This document shows, one piece after another, positions 45,227 to 57,948 of a stretch of DNA of 64,000 nt. The stretch comes from Archivesica marissinica (lineage: Eukaryota; Mollusca; Bivalvia; Venerida; Vesicomyidae): positions 49,334,557 to 49,398,556 of the forward strand of contig CM026395.1 in NCBI GenBank assembly GCA_014843695.1. The letters run 5' to 3'. Position 1 is the first letter of the stretch; each line of letters starts with the position of its first letter. Below the pieces are notes generated by a model, which was given only the letters and a program-made list of their open reading frames with translations, made no database searches and was not told the DNA's origin. The position numbers were made by a program, and so were the translations under genes.

Positions 45227-45463
45227 CCCATTTCATTCTGGATACATTTAAAGGCTTTTGCAAACAACACAGATCCATATCAGCCGCAGCGTAACGCTGC
45301 GTGCTGATCAGGATCTATGTTGTTTGCTACAGCCAAGTGTCTTAGCAAGGTCATCTGAATAGTAAACAGCATAGAGCCTGATCAGACGGCACATTCTGTG
45401 GCAGCTGATCTGGCTCTATGTTCTTTGCAAATACTGTTTGAACGTTATCCAGAATAAAATGGG
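45227..45463. mobile_element. Fold-back MITE, TTAA-flanked (piggyBac-like)
   Basis: The ends CCCATTTCATTCTGGATA and, in reverse, CCCATTTTATTCTGGATA match at 17 of 18 positions. TTAA lies on both sides (45223-45226 and 45464-45467). Inner inverted segments (GCAAACAACACAGATCC / GGATCTATGTTGTTTGC) allow further folding. TTAA targets and CCC ends are typical of piggyBac-type elements. It is non-coding, 237 bp. Relatives lie at 17478 and 22398. Confidence 0.82.
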
Positions 45464-45467
45464 TTAA

Positions 45468-45807
45468 ACACCACACAAACAATGAACAATTATTGTAGCG
45501 GTGGCGATTCGAACTCTGGATTATGCCAGTATGCATTTGTAATTAATTTTAATATCTTTATAAGTTGGTATATTGGTACGTTGATGCCAGAATTAGTTAA
45601 TGCATAGTGATACAGTGGCAAGCGAATGAAGCCTCAACACTAAACATAAATCTGTGCAGTTCAAGCATTCAATCTACCTAACTGCAGTGCGTAAATGGAA
45701 TGCACTTTGTGACATTGCTGTATGCGTAGAGACAGTTGACGACTTCAGAACAGCGCTCAAACTGTGTTCATAGCACTCTCACTCTCATCCATTGCACATT
45801 GTGCCGT
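45468..45807. other. No feature seen
   Basis: Unique intergenic DNA. Confidence 0.5.
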
Positions 45808-46011
45808 GTGTGTGTGTGTTTTACGTGTATTCATCGTCGCTACCGGTTGCCCATATGAGCGACGCCTCCTGAAGAGATTAGTCATTTTAGATATTTGTAG
45901 GATAGTGCAATGATACAGACAGAGACCCATTCCAGAGTCTCCTCTGGGTTTTTCCATGCACGATGTAAAGCACCGACACGAGACTTCGGTTTAACGTCCC
46001 ACCTGAAAGAC
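45808..46011 (-). mobile_element. SINE family C (reverse), head missing
   Basis: TGTGTTTTACGTGTATTCAT to TAACGTCCCACCTGAAAGAC. It ends before the tRNA-like part. Confidence 0.87.
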
Positions 46012-46356
46012 TAGGTAACTGTGCGGTAACTGACCACGAAACCTACATAGCGAGATCAGGACAAACCAGAACAAAAAAATCTTACCATACCCCACCACCT
46101 ATATTTCAAGCTATGTCAATTCTTTTTCCGAGATCAATAATCTAGAGTAGTGTTAGCTTCTGTGATTTATTTATTCTCACCAGATTTCATCTGACTTGGA
46201 TTCATAATTACTTAAAACATTAATTAGACTTACCTTTGTTCTCTAGCTCAGATCACTGCGCTAAATCTAGACGTGGATTAATGTGTCAACATTTGTCTTA
46301 TCTCTGGAGGTGGATGAATAAATCAATTGCAATTGCATTATTTAATATGTACAGAA

Positions 46357-46397
<41 letters not shown>

Positions 46398-46470
46398 CTG
46401 CATATATAGTATTGCAGTATAACATGAGTGGTCATAGTGTGCACTCTTCTATTACGAACAACACATATGT
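46012..46470. other. No gene; (TA)n tract at 46359-46395
   Basis: Contains a 37-bp TA dinucleotide tract. Nothing else is recognised. An AATAAA lies at 46317. Confidence 0.6.
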
Positions 46471-46532
46471 GCGCTGATTAATATAAGTTATAAGAATTTG
46501 TTTCGCAATCGAGCTAAAATAAAGTTGTATAA
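46471..46532 (+). mobile_element. SINE family B, tail only
   Basis: GCTGATTAATATAAGTTATA then TTTCGCAATCGAGCTAAAAT. No head or body. Confidence 0.75.
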
Positions 46533-46644
46533 TTCCACTGGTACAGCAACATGCTTTGTGAGAAAACTGTATGAAAAACAAACAGACTTATGTCCAAGAA
46601 GCGAAACAGCAGATACTGGAAAAAACATCAGCCTAAAATATTGG

Positions 46645-46869
46645 TTTATACAAATTTATTTTAACTGGATTGCGAAACAAGCTCTTACAACTTATATTAA
46701 TCATTCTCGAGACCTCATTCCTGATGGAATCCATCGTACTGAGGGAGAGAGAAGCGGCAGCGTGGCAGTTAAATGCCTTGCCTAAGGACACAATCGTAAC
46801 GGCTCCAGCTGGGTTCGAACTCCGAACCATTCGCTCCTGACGCGAACACCAACGACGCTATCACGACTT
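46645..46869 (-). mobile_element. SINE family B, full-length (reverse)
   Basis: Tail TACAAATTTATTTTAACTGG, body GGAATCCATCGTACTGAGGG, and head ending ACGACGCTATCACGACTT. Confidence 0.88.
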
Positions 46870-47244
46870 CCACATTGTTTGCTTGGCTATATAGCTGAAG
46901 TGTCTGAATTACGAATTTAAGCAGAGCTGTTGCCACAATTAAGCATATTGAAAGGATATCGATATTGGGATTGTCTTATGGAAAAACATGGGGATTTTAT
47001 GTGTTTGTTTTGTTTCGTGACATCCTAGTTTATATCCGTACACTGAACTGCTAATGCACGATCAATGTCTGAACATGTAAATGGGTGTGCTTCGCGATGT
47101 GAACCAGGTAATATCGGTGTGTTGATGATTCGAATGGAAAATAATTAGCAACGACATAGTAAATGTACAGTGGATAATTCGAGGTACCTTAATGTTCGCT
47201 GATGATTACACATAGCATAGTCGATGTGTCTTCAATTTTGACAT
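46870..47244. other. No feature seen
   Basis: Unique intergenic DNA. Confidence 0.5.
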
Positions 47245-47700
47245 TTAGCAAATTCGCTGTAACCTCCGTTCGCTGAATTTTGACATTTAGCAAATTCGCT
47301 GTAACCTCCGTTCGCTGAATTTTGACATTTAGCAAATTCGCTGTAACCTACGTTCGCTGAATTTTGACATTTAGCAAATTCACTGTATCTTAAATTCGCG
47401 AAAATTTGACATTTAGAAAATTCTTGTGTTTTAGATTTTGACACTTACCAAATTCACTGTTTCTTCAATTCGCGGAATTTTGACATTTAGCACATTCGCT
47501 ATAGCCTATTTTCGCGGCAATTTGACATTTAGAAAATTCCTTGTGTTTTATATTTTGACACATATCAAATTCACTGTTTCTTAAATTCGCGGAATTTTGA
47601 CATTTAGCTAATACATATACCTTGTGTTTTAAATTTTCACATTTAGCAAATTCGCTGTGACTTAAGTTCGTTGAATTTTGAGAATTAGAAAGTTCGTTCG
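47245..47700. repeat. 42-48-bp degenerate tandem repeat, about 10 units
   Basis: The unit is built on TTTTGACATTTAGCAAATTC and GCTGTAACCTCCGTTCGCTG. The left three units are nearly identical and the right ones are degenerate, so the array is growing at its left side. The - strand frames (FAKCQNSA repeats) are not a gene. Confidence 0.88.
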
Positions 47701-48845
47701 TTTTTTTTACTTTCAATTCAATATGACATGATAAAATATTACTATACATATCTATATTCCTTATAATTCACACATCGCAGTCTTTATGCATTACCACTTT
47801 ATATGTCTACAGCCCTGTGATAGCAGCCAGATACCAGATTCCCAATATGTTGTTTTATGTGCCCTCTATTAAGTACCCACTTCTGATAACAAGCTCCTTT
47901 CTGCGATTCCATTGGCTGTCCGCTTAACACAGGTTTGACTGTACTTATATATATATTTCTGTTTGTGACGTTTTAACCACCTGATGATCAGCTGTGAACC
48001 CAGTGGATATTGTTGAATAGTAAATGGAACAAGAAAAACTATTACGTATAAATATGTAATAGAAAGTACGATTGAAAACTCACTCTGCATAATACACACT
48101 CGGATAGTGTATTGAGTGAATGTATATGTAATAGAAGGACGTATATGTATATGTAATAGAAGGACGATTGAAAACTCACTCTGCATAATACACACTGTGT
48201 ATTGAGTTAATGTATATAAATTATAACGTGCATAATTTAGTAATTAAATACAAACATGTTGACAATAACATGTAACCTTGCCCAACATAATAGTATATAC
48301 AACATCCCTGCTGGAACATCCGCGAATCATATGGGAAACAATTATTGTTGCAGAATTTCTACTACGTAAATAGATTGATCTGGATCATTTCTGGATTCCA
48401 GCTCAAGCTTGTATTTCTATGCGCACACCAGTGAAAGCTTGGAACTAGATCCCTGAAAATAATTGGACAATTTTAATACCTACATTACGAACACATAGTA
48501 GTAATTCTTATCACATAAATCCCCATTCGTCCAAAAACATATCTGTATTTCCTGCAAAAGTATATAACACGTGCAATACGTTATAGGAAGAAGTGATAAT
48601 GACATCATAATCTAATATGGCAACTTATCTTCACGCTGGTTTGTTACACTATTTACTCGCTCGCATAGTCCACATGTGAATATTAGGAGTCACTTAGCTT
48701 GACACGTGTTGCATCTTCGCGGGTAGATAGCACGTTTTGTATAAATAAGTATAGAATGTAAAGCATAAACTCCCTTGCATTTGTTGACAGTAACATTGTA
48801 GCAATGGCAACCAACTTGGTTCAGAGGAAATGTGTGGATGGTTGG
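47701..48845. other. Intergenic DNA with a short duplication
   Basis: At 48070-48215, ATTGAAAACTCACTCTGCAT with AATACACACT and a GTAATAGAAGGACG phrase are each repeated. GCTTAACACAGGTTTGACTG at 47928 matches the ends of the exon 2-flanking arms. No gene is seen. Confidence 0.55.
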
Positions 48846-49117
48846 GACCTCCGTGGCCGAGTGGTTATGGTCGATGACATCAAATCGCTTGCCCCTCGTC
48901 GCTGTATGTTCGAATCCAACTATGTCATTTACAAGTGAAGAAGCTATCCGGCTGGCTTGCGGTAGGTCGGTGGTTCTACCCCTGTGTCCGTCCGTGCCTG
49001 GAATACTGCTCGGAATGGCAACCGGGGTCTTCGTCCACAAGTAATAGCTGGAGTGGAGAGTCGCTATATGACTTAAGCTGTTGGTGCGACTTTGAACCCC
49101 CAAAATAAACAAATATA
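48846..49117 (+). mobile_element. SINE family E, most complete copy
   Basis: Head CCTCCGTGGCCGAGTGGTTA with box B ATGTTCGAATCCAAC, body AGAAGCTATCCGGCTGGCTT, GTAGGTCGGTGGTTCTACCC and CCGTGCCTGGAATACTGCTC, and 3' end TTGAACCCCCAAAATAAACA. It serves as the reference for fragments at 23683, 24250, 29405, 41560, 44995 and 51975. Confidence 0.75.
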
Positions 49118-49129
49118 TGGGAATGTCAC

Positions 49130-50776
49130 TATGTGCATGTCACGTAATCTAGTCTGTGTACATGTCTGCTAGCAATGTCACGTAAGTGGTGTCTGTGTAC
49201 ATGTCTGCTAGCAATGTCACGTAAGTGGTGTCTGTGTACATGTCTGCTAGCAATGTCACGTAAGTGGCGTCTGTGTACATGTCTGCTAGCAATGTCACGT
49301 AAGTGGTGTCTGTGTACATGTCTGCTAGCAATGTCACGTAAGTGGCGTCTGTGTACATGTCTGCTAGCAATGTCACGTACGTGGTGTCTGTGTACATGTC
49401 TGCTAGCAATGTCACGTACGTGGTATCTGTGTACATGTCTGGTAGCAATGTCACGTACGTGGTGTCTGTGTACATGTCTGCTAGCAATGTCACGTAAGTG
49501 GTGTCTGTGTACATGTCTGCTAACAATGTCACGTAAGTGGTGTCTGTGTACATGTCTGCTAGCAATGTCACGTACGTGGCGTCTGTGTACATGTCTGCTA
49601 GCAATGTCACGTAAGTGGTGTCTGTGTACATGTCTGCTAGCAATGTCACGTAAGTGGTGTCTGTGTACATGTCTGCTAGCAATGTCACGTAAGTGGTGTC
49701 TGTGTACATGTCTGCTAGCAATGTCACGTAAGTGGTGTCTGTGTACATGTCTGCTAGCAATGTCACGTAAGTGGTGTCTGTGTACATGTCTGCTAGCAAT
49801 GTCACGTAAGTGGTGTCTGTGTACATGTCTGCTAGCAATGTCACGTACGTGGTGTCTGTGTACATGTCTGCTAGCAATGTCACGTACGTGGTGTCTGTGT
49901 ACATGTCTGCTAGCAATGTCACGTAAGTTGTGTCTGTGTACATGTCTGCTAGCAATGTCACGTAAGTGGTGTCTGTGTACATGTCTGCTAGCAATGTCAC
50001 GTAAGTGGTGTCTGTGTACATATCTGCTAGCAATGTCACGTAAGTGGTGTCTGTGTACATGTCTGCTAGCAATGTCACGTAAGTGGTGTCTGTGTACATG
50101 TCTGCTAGCAATGTCACGTAAGTGGTGTCTGTGTACATGTCTGCTAGCAATGTCACGTACGTGGTGTCTGTGTACATGTCTGCTAGCAATGTCACGTAAG
50201 TTGTGTCTGTGTACATGTCTGCTAGCAATGTCACGTAAGTGGTGTCTGTGTACATGTCTGCTAGCAATGTCACGTGCGTGGTGTCTGTGTACATGTCTGC
50301 TAGCAATGTCACGTAAGTGGTGTCTGTGTACATGTCTGCTAGCAATGTCACGTAAGTGGTGTCTGTGTACATGTCTGCTAGCAATGTCACGTAAGTGGTG
50401 TCTGTGTACATGTCTGCTAGCAATGTCACGTAAGTGGTGTCTGTGTACATGTCTGCTAGCAATGTCACGTACGTGGTGTCTGTGTACATGTCTGCTAGCA
50501 ATGTCACGTAAGTTGTGTCTGTGTACATGTCTGCTAGCAATGTCACGTAAGTGGTGTCTGTGTACATGTCTGCTAGCAATGTCACGTGCGTGGTGTCTGT
50601 GTACATGTCTGCTAGCAATGTCACGTAAGTGGTGTCTGTGTACATGTCTGCTAGCAATGTCACGTAAGTGGCGTCTGTGTACATGTCTGCTAGCAATGTC
50701 ACGTAAGTGGTGTCTGTGTACATGTCTGCTAGCAATGTCACGTACGTGGTGTCTGTGTACATGTCTGCTAACAATG
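49130..50776. repeat. 39-bp minisatellite, about 42 units
   Basis: The unit is TGTCACGTAAGTGGTGTCTG plus TGTACATGTCTGCTAGCAA. 39 is a multiple of 3 and the unit lacks stops in one + and two - frames, so frames of 541-556 codons appear there (13-residue repeats such as SRKWCLCTCLLAM). Three frames open through the same repeat at once, with no splice or promoter context, indicate non-coding DNA. A six-unit pattern (GTACGTGG, GTAAGTTG, GTAAGTGG, GTGCGTGG) repeats near 50155-50280 and 50466-50590. Confidence 0.95.
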
Positions 50777-50862
50777 GAGTGTAAGATAGTCGCCAATATT
50801 ATATATCATATACATGTATGTACATGTAAGAATGATAGCTGTTGACATACTTATATATCCTA

Positions 50863-51076
50863 GAGGACATAGAAAACGCACACTTCGGATAAGTGTGTGT
50901 TTTACATGAAAAACAATAACTATATAAATACATGTACATAGTTTTAAACATTTTGGAATATTTTTAGTTTTGTGTTTTCTAATAAAGATGTGATATATCT
51001 TTGATGGAATCCTTCGTATTTCGTTTTCATGTAATAAGAATCATATAATGTAGGTGTGCGTTTTTTCTTTGTCCTT
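50863..51076. mobile_element. MITE, TA-flanked, GAGGACATAG family, copy 1
   Basis: Left end GAGGACATAGAAAACGCACA. The right end GTGTGCGTTTTTTCTTTGTC is a decayed inverse of it. TA lies at 50861-50862 and 51077-51078. The interior GATGTGATATATCTTTGATG is shared with copy 2 at 62741-62949. Confidence 0.85.
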
Positions 51077-51079
51077 TAG

Positions 51080-51440
51080 TATATGTATGTTATATATATA
51101 TATATTATATGTATGTACGAATACACATTTGTGTACGTAAATTTGTATGTTTGACCGTGGTATTGTCCTTGGATATTATTCAATTGCTCAATTTAAGTGT
51201 TAAAGACGAAGTTAAATAAACTTTTAAACAAAAACATGTATCTGTGTCATTATTAAAGTACATGGCGAGTAGGGGTGTGTGTCGTGATTCAGCGGAAGTG
51301 AACAACGATGTTACGCAATACATGACGTGTGTATTGCGACATTGCATATTGGTTTCCTTAGAAAAATAATTTGAAACCTTTTCGATTTAACTGTGTCTCA
51401 AGTTTGAAAACGTTTGAGGTCGTTTGACTTGAGAAACCAT
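51080..51440. other. No feature seen
   Basis: Intergenic DNA with an (AT)n tract near 51091. Confidence 0.5.
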
Positions 51441-51720
51441 GGACATTGCGCACTGACCAAGGACATTGGTCGCCGACCACACTCATTACTCGCTGACAAC
51501 TGATATTACGAGTTGTCCACATACATTGCTAGCTGTCAACGGTGCATTAACCAAGGACGTTGCTCGCTGTTAATGGACATTGTTCGCTGACCACAGATAT
51601 TGCTCGCTGACGAAGAACATTACTCGCTGATCACGGACATTGCTCGCTGACGAAGAACATTGCTCGCTGTCCACGTACAGTGCTCGCTGATCAAGGGCAT
51701 TGCCTTCTGAACAGTGACTA
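51441..51720. repeat. Degenerate tandem repeat of about 28-30 bp
   Basis: Repeated phrases GGACATTG, CTCGCTGACCA and CTCGCTGACGAAGAACATTG, about nine loose units. It is much more diverged than the neighbouring arrays. Confidence 0.75.
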
Positions 51721-51773
51721 TGCTACACCAGAGCCTTGTACTGTAGTTTCAACATCACTACCGAGAGGAAACA

Positions 51774-51970
51774 GCTCGATTGCGAAACAAGTTCTTACAA
51801 CACATATTGATCACGCTCGAGACCTCATTCCTGATGGAATCCATCGCCACGAGGGAGAGAGAATAAGCAATGTGGAATTTAAATGCCTTGCCTAAGGTCA
51901 CAATCATAACGGCTCCATCGGGGCTCGAACTCCAGACCTTTCGCACCTGACGCGAACGCACTACCACGAG
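51774..51970 (-). mobile_element. SINE family B (reverse)
   Basis: CAGCTCGATTGCGAAACAAG to GACGCGAACGCACTACCACG. Head and body are complete. The tail lacks its last 15 bp. Confidence 0.88.
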
Positions 51971-51974
51971 TAGG

Positions 51975-52075
51975 ATTTAAGGCCGACGTAACCGACCTGC
52001 CAGATTCGAACCTACAGCGATGAGATAGCAAGTGATTTGAAATCAATGACATTAACCACTCGGCCACGGAGGTCC
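51975..52075 (-). mobile_element. SINE family E head (reverse)
   Basis: CAGATTCGAACCTACAGCGA, GATTTGAAATCAATGACATT and AACCACTCGGCCACGGAGGT form the tRNA-like head and nothing more. Confidence 0.7.
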
Positions 52076-52195
52076 CCTGGTCAGTGTTCCAGCAGTTAAC
52101 ACGTTGGACTACGAATTCAGGGCTCATGAATCCGATCTTTTGGCTCAACATTACATAACCGTGTAATATATTCTAAGCAATAGGATAACGAACCT

Positions 52196-55100
52196 TGTTA
52201 TATGTACACAGGCAGACCTTACCTAACATTGCTATATGTATTGAGTAAGACCGTATCTAACCGTGTTATATGTACTGAATAAGACCTTACCTAACATTGC
52301 TATATGTACTGAGTAAGACCGTATCTAACCGTGTTATATGTACTGAGTAAGACCTTACCTAACATTGCTATATGTACTGAGTAAGACCGTATCTAACCAT
52401 GTTATATGTACTGAATAAGACCTTTATATCTAACCGTGTTATATGTACTGAGTAAGACCTTATCTATCCGTGTTATATGTACTGAGTAATACCGTATTCT
52501 ACCGTGTTATATGTACTGAGTAAGACCTATCTAACCGTGTTATATGTACTGAGTAAGACCGTATCTAACCGTGTTATATATACTGAGTAAGACCGTATCT
52601 AACCGTGTTATATGTACTGAGTAAGACCTTATCTAACCGTGCTATATGTACTGAGTAAGACCTTTTCTAACCGTGCTATATGTACTGAGTAAGACCGTAT
52701 CTAACCGTACTATATGTACTGAGTAAGACCTTTTCTAACCGTGCTATATGTACTGAGTAAGACCTTATCTAACCGTGTTATATATACTGAGTAAGACCTT
52801 ATCTAACCGTGTTATAGGTACTGAGTAAGACCTTATCTAACCGTGTTATATGTACTGAGTAAGACCTTATCTAACCGTGTTATATGTACTGAGTAAGACC
52901 TTATCAATCCGTGGTATATGTACTGAGTAAGACCTTATCAATCCGTGCTGTATGTACTGAGTAAGACCTTTTCTAACCGTGTTATATATACTGAGTAAGA
53001 CCTTATCTATCCGTGTTATATGTACTGAGTAAGACCTTATCTAACATTGGTATATGTACTGAGTAAGACATTATCTAACCGTGTTATATGTACTGAGTAA
53101 GACCTTATCTAACCGTGCTATATGTACCGAATAAGACCTTATCTAACCTTGTTATATATACTGAGTAAGACCTTATCTAACCGTGTTATATGTACTGAAT
53201 AAGACCTTATCTAACCGTGTTATATGTACTGAGTAAGACCGTATCTATCCGTGTTATATGTACTGAGTAAGACCGTATCTATCCGTGTTATATGTACTGA
53301 GTAAGACCTTATCTATCCGTGTTATATGTACTGAGTAAGACCTTATCTATCCGTGTTATATGTACTGAGTAAGACCTTATCTAACATTGGTATATGTACT
53401 GAGTAAGACATTATCTATCCGTGTTATATGTACTGAGTAAGACCTTATCTAACCGTGCTATATGTACCGATTAAGACCTTATCTAACCTTGTTATATATA
53501 CTGAGTAAGACCTTATCTAACCGTGTTATATGTACTGAGTAAGACCTTATCTATCCGTGTTATATGTACTGAGTAAGACCTTATCTAACCGTGTTATATG
53601 TACTTAGTAAGACCGTATCTATCCGTGTTATATGTACTGAGTAAGACATTATCTAACAGTGTTATATGTACTGAGTAAGACCTTATCTAACCGTGTTATA
53701 TGTACTGAGTAAGACCTTATCTATCCGTGTTATATGTACTGAGTAAGACCTTATCTAACCGTGTTATATGTACTGAGTAAGACCTTATCTAACCGTGTTA
53801 TATGTACTTAGTATGACCTTATCTATCCGTGTTATATGTACTGAGTAAGACCTTATCTAACCGTGTTATATGTACTGAGTAAGACCTTATCTAACCGTGT
53901 TATATGTACTGAGTAAGACCTTATATAACCGTGCTATATGTACTGAGCAAGACCTTATCTAACCGTGTTATATGTACTGAGTAAGACATTATCTAACAGT
54001 GTTATATGTACTGAGTAAGACCTTATCTAACCGTGTTATATGTACTGCGTAAGACCTAATCTATCCGTGTTATATGTACTGAGTAAGACCTTATCTAACC
54101 GTGTTATATGTACTGAGTAAGACCTTATCTAACCGTGTTATATGTACTGAGTAAGACCTTATATAACCGTGCTATATGTACTGAGCAAGACCTTATCTAA
54201 CCGTGTTATATGTACTGAGTAAGACATTATCTAACAGTGTTATATGTACTGAGTAAGACCTTATCTAACCGTGTTATATGTACTGCGTAAGACCTAATCT
54301 ATCCGTGTTATATGTACTGAGTAAGACCTTATCTAACCGTGTTATATGTACTGAGTAAGACCTTATCTATCCGTGTTATATGTACTGAGTAAGACCTTAT
54401 CTAACCGTGTTATATGTACTGAGTAAGACCTTATCTAACCGTGTTATATGTACTGAGTAAGACCTTATCTAACCGTGTTATATGTACTGAGTAAGACCTT
54501 ATCAATCCGTGGTATATGTACTGAGTAAGACCTTATCAATCCGTGCTATATGTACTGAGTAAGACCTTATCTAACCGTGTTATATGTACTGAGTAAGACC
54601 TTATCTAACCGTGTTATATGTACTGAGTAAGACCTTATCTAACATTGGTATATGTACTGAGTAAGACCTTATCTAACCGTGTTATATGTACTGAGTAAGA
54701 CCTTATCTAACCGTGCTATATGTACCGATTAAGACCTTATCTAACCTTGTTATATGTACTGAGTAAGACCTTATCTAACCGTGTTATATGTACTGAGTAA
54801 GACCTTATCTAACCGTGTTATATGTACTGAGTAAGACCTTATATAACCGTGCTATATGTACTGAGCAAGACCTTATCTAACCGTGTTATATGTACTGAGT
54901 AAGACATTATCTAACAGTGTTATATGTACTGAGTAAGACCTTATCTAACCGTGTTATATGTACTGCGTAAGACCTAATCTATCCGTGTTATATGTACTGA
55001 GTAAGACCTTATCTAACCGTGTTATATGTACTGAGTAATACCTTATCTATCCGTGTTATATGTACTGAGTAAGACCTTATCTAACCGTGTTATATGTACT

Positions 55101-57402
55101 GAGTAAGACCTTATCTAACCGTGTTATATGTACTGAGTAAGACCTTATCTAACCGTGTTATATGTACTGAGTAAGACCTTATCAATCCGTGTTATATGTA
55201 CTGAGTAAGACCTTATCTAACCGTGTTATATATACTGAGTAAGACCTTATCTAACCGTGTTATATGTACTGAGTAAGACCTTATCTAACATTGGTATATG
55301 TACTGAGTAAGACCTTATCTAACCGAGTTATATGTACTGAGTAAGACCTTATCTAACCGTGCTATATGTACCGATTAAGACCTTATCTAACCTTGTTATA
55401 TATACTGAGTAAGACCTTATCTAACCGTGTTATATGTACTGAGTAAGACCTTATCTAACCGTGTTATATGTACTGAGTAAGACCTTATATAACCGTGCTA
55501 TATGTACTGAGCAAGACCTTATCTAACCGTGTTATATGTACTGAGTAAGACATTATCTAACAGTGTTATATGTACTGAGTAAGACCTTATCTAACCGTGT
55601 TATATGTACTGAGTAAGACCTAATCTAACCGTGCTATATGTACCGATTAAGACCTTATCTAACCTTGTTATATATACTGAGTAATACCTTATCTAACCGT
55701 GTTATATGTACTGAGTAAGACCTTATCTAACCGTGTTATATGTACTGAGTAAGACCTTATCTAACCGTGTTATATGTACTGAGTAAGACCTTATCTAACC
55801 GTGTTATATGTACTGAGTAAGACCTTATCTATCCGTGTTATATGTACTGAGTAAGACCTTATCTAACATTGGTATATGTACTGAGTAAGACCTTATCTAA
55901 CCGTGTTATATGTACTGAGTAAGACCTTATCTAACCGTGCTATATGTACCGATTAAGACCTTATCTAACCTTGTTATATATACTGAGTAAGACCTTATCT
56001 AACCGTGTTATATGTACTGAGTAAGACCGTATCTATCCGTGTTATATGTACTGAGTAAGACCTTATCTATCCGTGTTATATGTACTGAGTAAGACCTTAT
56101 CTAACCGTGTTATATGTACTGAGTATGACCTTATCTATCCGTGTTATATGTACTGAGTAAGACCTTATCTAACATTGGTATATGTACTGAGTAAGACCTT
56201 ATCTAACCGTGTTATATGTACTGAGTAAGACCTTATCTAACCGTGCTATATGTACCGATTAAGACCTTATCTAACCTTGTTATATATACTGAGTAAGACC
56301 TTATCTAACCGTGTTATATGTACTGAGTAAGACCGTATCTATCCGTGTTATATGTACTGAGTAAGACCTTATCTATCCGTGTTATATGTACTGAGTAAGA
56401 CCTTATCTAACCGTGTTATATGTACTGAGTAAGACCTTATCTATCCGTGTTATATGTACTGAGTAAGACCTTATCTAACATTGGTATATGTACTGAGTAA
56501 GACCTTATCTAACCGTGTTATATGTACTGAGTAAGACCTTATCTAACCGTGCTATATGTACCGATTAAGACCTTATCTAACCTTGTTATATATACTGAGT
56601 AAGACCTTATCTAACCGTGTTATATGTACTGAGTAAGACCGTATCTATCCGTGTTATATGTACTGAGTAAGACCTTATCTATCCGTGTTATATGTACTGA
56701 GTAAGACCTTATCTAACCGTGTTATATGTACTGAGTATGACCTTATCTATCCGTGTTATATGTACTGAGTAAGACCTTATCTAACATTGGTATATGTACT
56801 GAGTAAGACCTTATCTATCCGTGTTATATGTACTGAGTAAGACCTTATCTAACCGTGTTATATGTACTGAGTAAGACATTATCTAACAGTGTTATATGTA
56901 CTGAGTAAGACCTTATCTAACCGTGTTATATGTACTGAGTAAGACCTTATCTATCCGTGTTATATGTACTGAGTAAGACCTTATCTATCCGTGTTATATG
57001 TACTGAGTAAGACCTTATCTATCCGTGTTATATGTACTGAGTAAGACCTTATCTAACCGTGTTATATGTACTGAGTAAGACCTTATCTATCCGTGTTATA
57101 TGTACTGAGTAAGACCTTATCTAACCGTTTTATATGTACTGAGTAAGACCTTATCTAACCGTGTTATATGTACTTAGTAAGACCTTATCTATCCGTGTTA
57201 TATGTACTGAGTAAGACCTTATCTAACCGTGTTATATGTACTGAATAAGACCTTATCTAACCGTGTTATATGTACTGAGTAAGACCTTATCTAACCGTGT
57301 TATATGTACTGAGTAATACCTTATCTATCCGTGTTATATGTACTGAGTAAGACCTTATATATCCGTGTTATATGTACTGAGTAAGACCTTATCTAACATT
57401 GA
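52196..57402. repeat. 34-bp satellite array, about 153 units, with higher-order repeats
   Basis: The unit is GTGTTATATGTACTGAGTAA plus GACCTTATCTAACC. Variants (CTATCC, CTAACATTGGTATATG, ACATTATCTAACAGTG, GTACCGATTAAGACC, GCGTAAGACCTAATC) recur in fixed order. The AACATTGG variant lies at 55865, 56171, 56477 and 56783, exactly 306 bp (9 units) apart. The left edge (52196-52500) is more irregular. No open frame. Confidence 0.97.
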
Positions 57403-57948
57403 TGTTGTCCGGCATGTGATATGATAATGTTTATATATATTATACATGTGTGCGTTGTGAATATGGTATGCTCCTCAGAATTGAAAATTAAAAGTATATA
57501 TCTATCAACCGTTCTGAAATAACATAATAATTAGTTAATAATATAATTTTCTACACAGTACCTACTAGTACGTAACGATCCATTCACTAAGTACTGTACT
57601 AAGTCCTACAAGAGTTACTTCCTTTTAAAGTAATAACACCATTTGCAAGATCGAAGTGTCGTTCAACTCTGTCATGAAAGTACATTTTAAGAATATTTGC
57701 AAATTCCTAAACGTATTTATAGGGACTCGAGAATGATCCCGCAACTGTAATGTACACGTCCACCAAATTCCATATGCTCTGAATATTTTAAATAATCGTA
57801 AATTTCCAATGTGTCCACAGTTAGCCTGTCTACTCCAGTTGAGGAGATATCAAAACAGGAACCAGTTTAATGATTTCGCGTTTAAATTCCCAGCCCTCGG
57901 ACTTTATCGCAGTTCCAGACGTTCTTGAATCTGAAATGACGCCATCTT
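57403..57948. other. No feature seen
   Basis: Unique AT-rich DNA after the array. Confidence 0.5.

Noticed and set aside
49129..50845. Three reading frames of 541-556 codons on both strands
   Set aside because: 39-bp repeat without stops in several frames, with no splice sites, domain or start context.
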